From Rhabdophis nuchalis (taxonomy: Eukaryota; Chordata; Lepidosauria; Squamata; Natricidae), in the NCBI GenBank assembly GCA_039707465.1, contig CM077658.1, positions 19,457,232 to 19,521,231 of the forward strand: a DNA stretch of 64,000 nt, read 5' to 3'. The notes under the pieces were generated by a model. It was not told the origin of the DNA, did no database searches, and saw only the letters and a list, made by a program, of their open reading frames with translations. Numbering within the stretch: the first letter of the stretch is position 1; every line of letters begins with the position of its first letter. A program made the translations under genes and the position numbers. Shown piece by piece: positions 63,753 to 64,000 of this stretch.

Positions 63753-64000
63753 AAGGACTAGGGGAGACATGATAACAGTCTTCCGATATCTCAGGGGTTG
63801 CCACAAAGAAGAGGGAGTCAAGCTATTCTCCAAAGCACCTGAGGGTAGGATAAAGAAGCAATGGGTGGAAACCAATCAAGGAGAGAAGTAACTTAGAACT
63901 AAGGAGAAATTTCCTGAAGTTAGAACAATTAATCAGTGGAACAGCTTGCCTCCAGAAATTGTGAATGCTCCAACACTGGAAGTTTTTAAAAAGAGATTGT
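63753..64000 (+). mobile_element. CR1 LINE 3' end, continues past the window
   Basis: AGGACTAGGGGAGACATGAT and GGGTTGCCACAAAGAAGAGG to TGGAAGTTTTTAAAAAGAG. 5' truncated inside the SINE. The 3' tip is outside the window. Confidence 0.9.

Overview
This window looks like intergenic, transposon-rich DNA from a squamate reptile, most likely a snake. The evidence is the repeat community: CR1 LINEs whose 3' ends run into (TTCTA)n/(AATAG)n tails, Sauria-type tRNA SINEs, BovB 3' ends, an L2-like LINE with a long open frame, several other Jockey-type LINE tails, hAT MITEs with 8-bp target duplications, Tc1-like elements, Helitron-like fragments, LTRs, and an unusual density of tri-, tetra- and pentanucleotide microsatellites. 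I found no host protein-coding gene, rRNA or tRNA gene. Nearly all open frames are low-complexity translations, antisense shadows or pieces of transposon reverse transcriptase. The only long frame (604 codons from an in-frame GTG, open further upstream) is the C-terminal part of an L2-like reverse transcriptase at 21204-23075.

Layout. 1-5.5 kb: hAT MITE, CR1, a four-unit Penelope-type repeat array with a (GGT)n(GGA)n expansion, a Helitron-like fragment, a Sauria SINE, two BovB 3' ends and a hAT element. 5.5-7.1 kb: a conserved-looking block, then a canonical hammerhead ribozyme sequence abutting a near-perfect 114-bp palindrome. 8.6-10.1 kb: an inverted pair of Penelope-type units carrying a retroposed SINE-like insert, an L2 3' end and an LTR. 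11-20 kb: CR1, LINE-B, LTR and SINE copies between unique segments. 20.4-23.3 kb: the L2 element inside a purine-rich tract. 24-35 kb: palindromic DNA elements, CR1, SINE, hAT and nested LINEs. 35.5-37.8 kb and several shorter stretches are AT-rich and apparently unique. 38-64 kb: DNA transposons, LTR, LINE-C, long GATA/GATG arrays, TSD-bounded hAT MITEs, SINEs, a Tc1-like element and CR1 copies up to the window edge.

The most notable signal is ribozyme-like. A complete hammerhead layout (CTGATGA core, 5-bp stem II with a GAAA loop, GAAA box, stem III and stem I) lies at 6276-6320, and the inverted repeat next to it begins at the base after the predicted cleavage point. Separately, at least nine copies of two repeat families carry the minimal hammerhead-like pattern reported from Penelope-like retroelement terminal repeats (CTGANGA, short stem-loop, GAAA, then NUH). 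They occur as a tandem array, an inverted pair and singles, intact or decayed. A second notable signal is a pair of related, non-repetitive-looking blocks 57 kb apart (5693-5836 and 62373-62510). Several nested insertions with readable target-site duplications give a relative order of events.

All family names come from recognising sequence by eye. No database search was run. LINE-B, LINE-C, LTR-1, LTR-2 and DNA-T are labels used here for groups of mutually similar copies.
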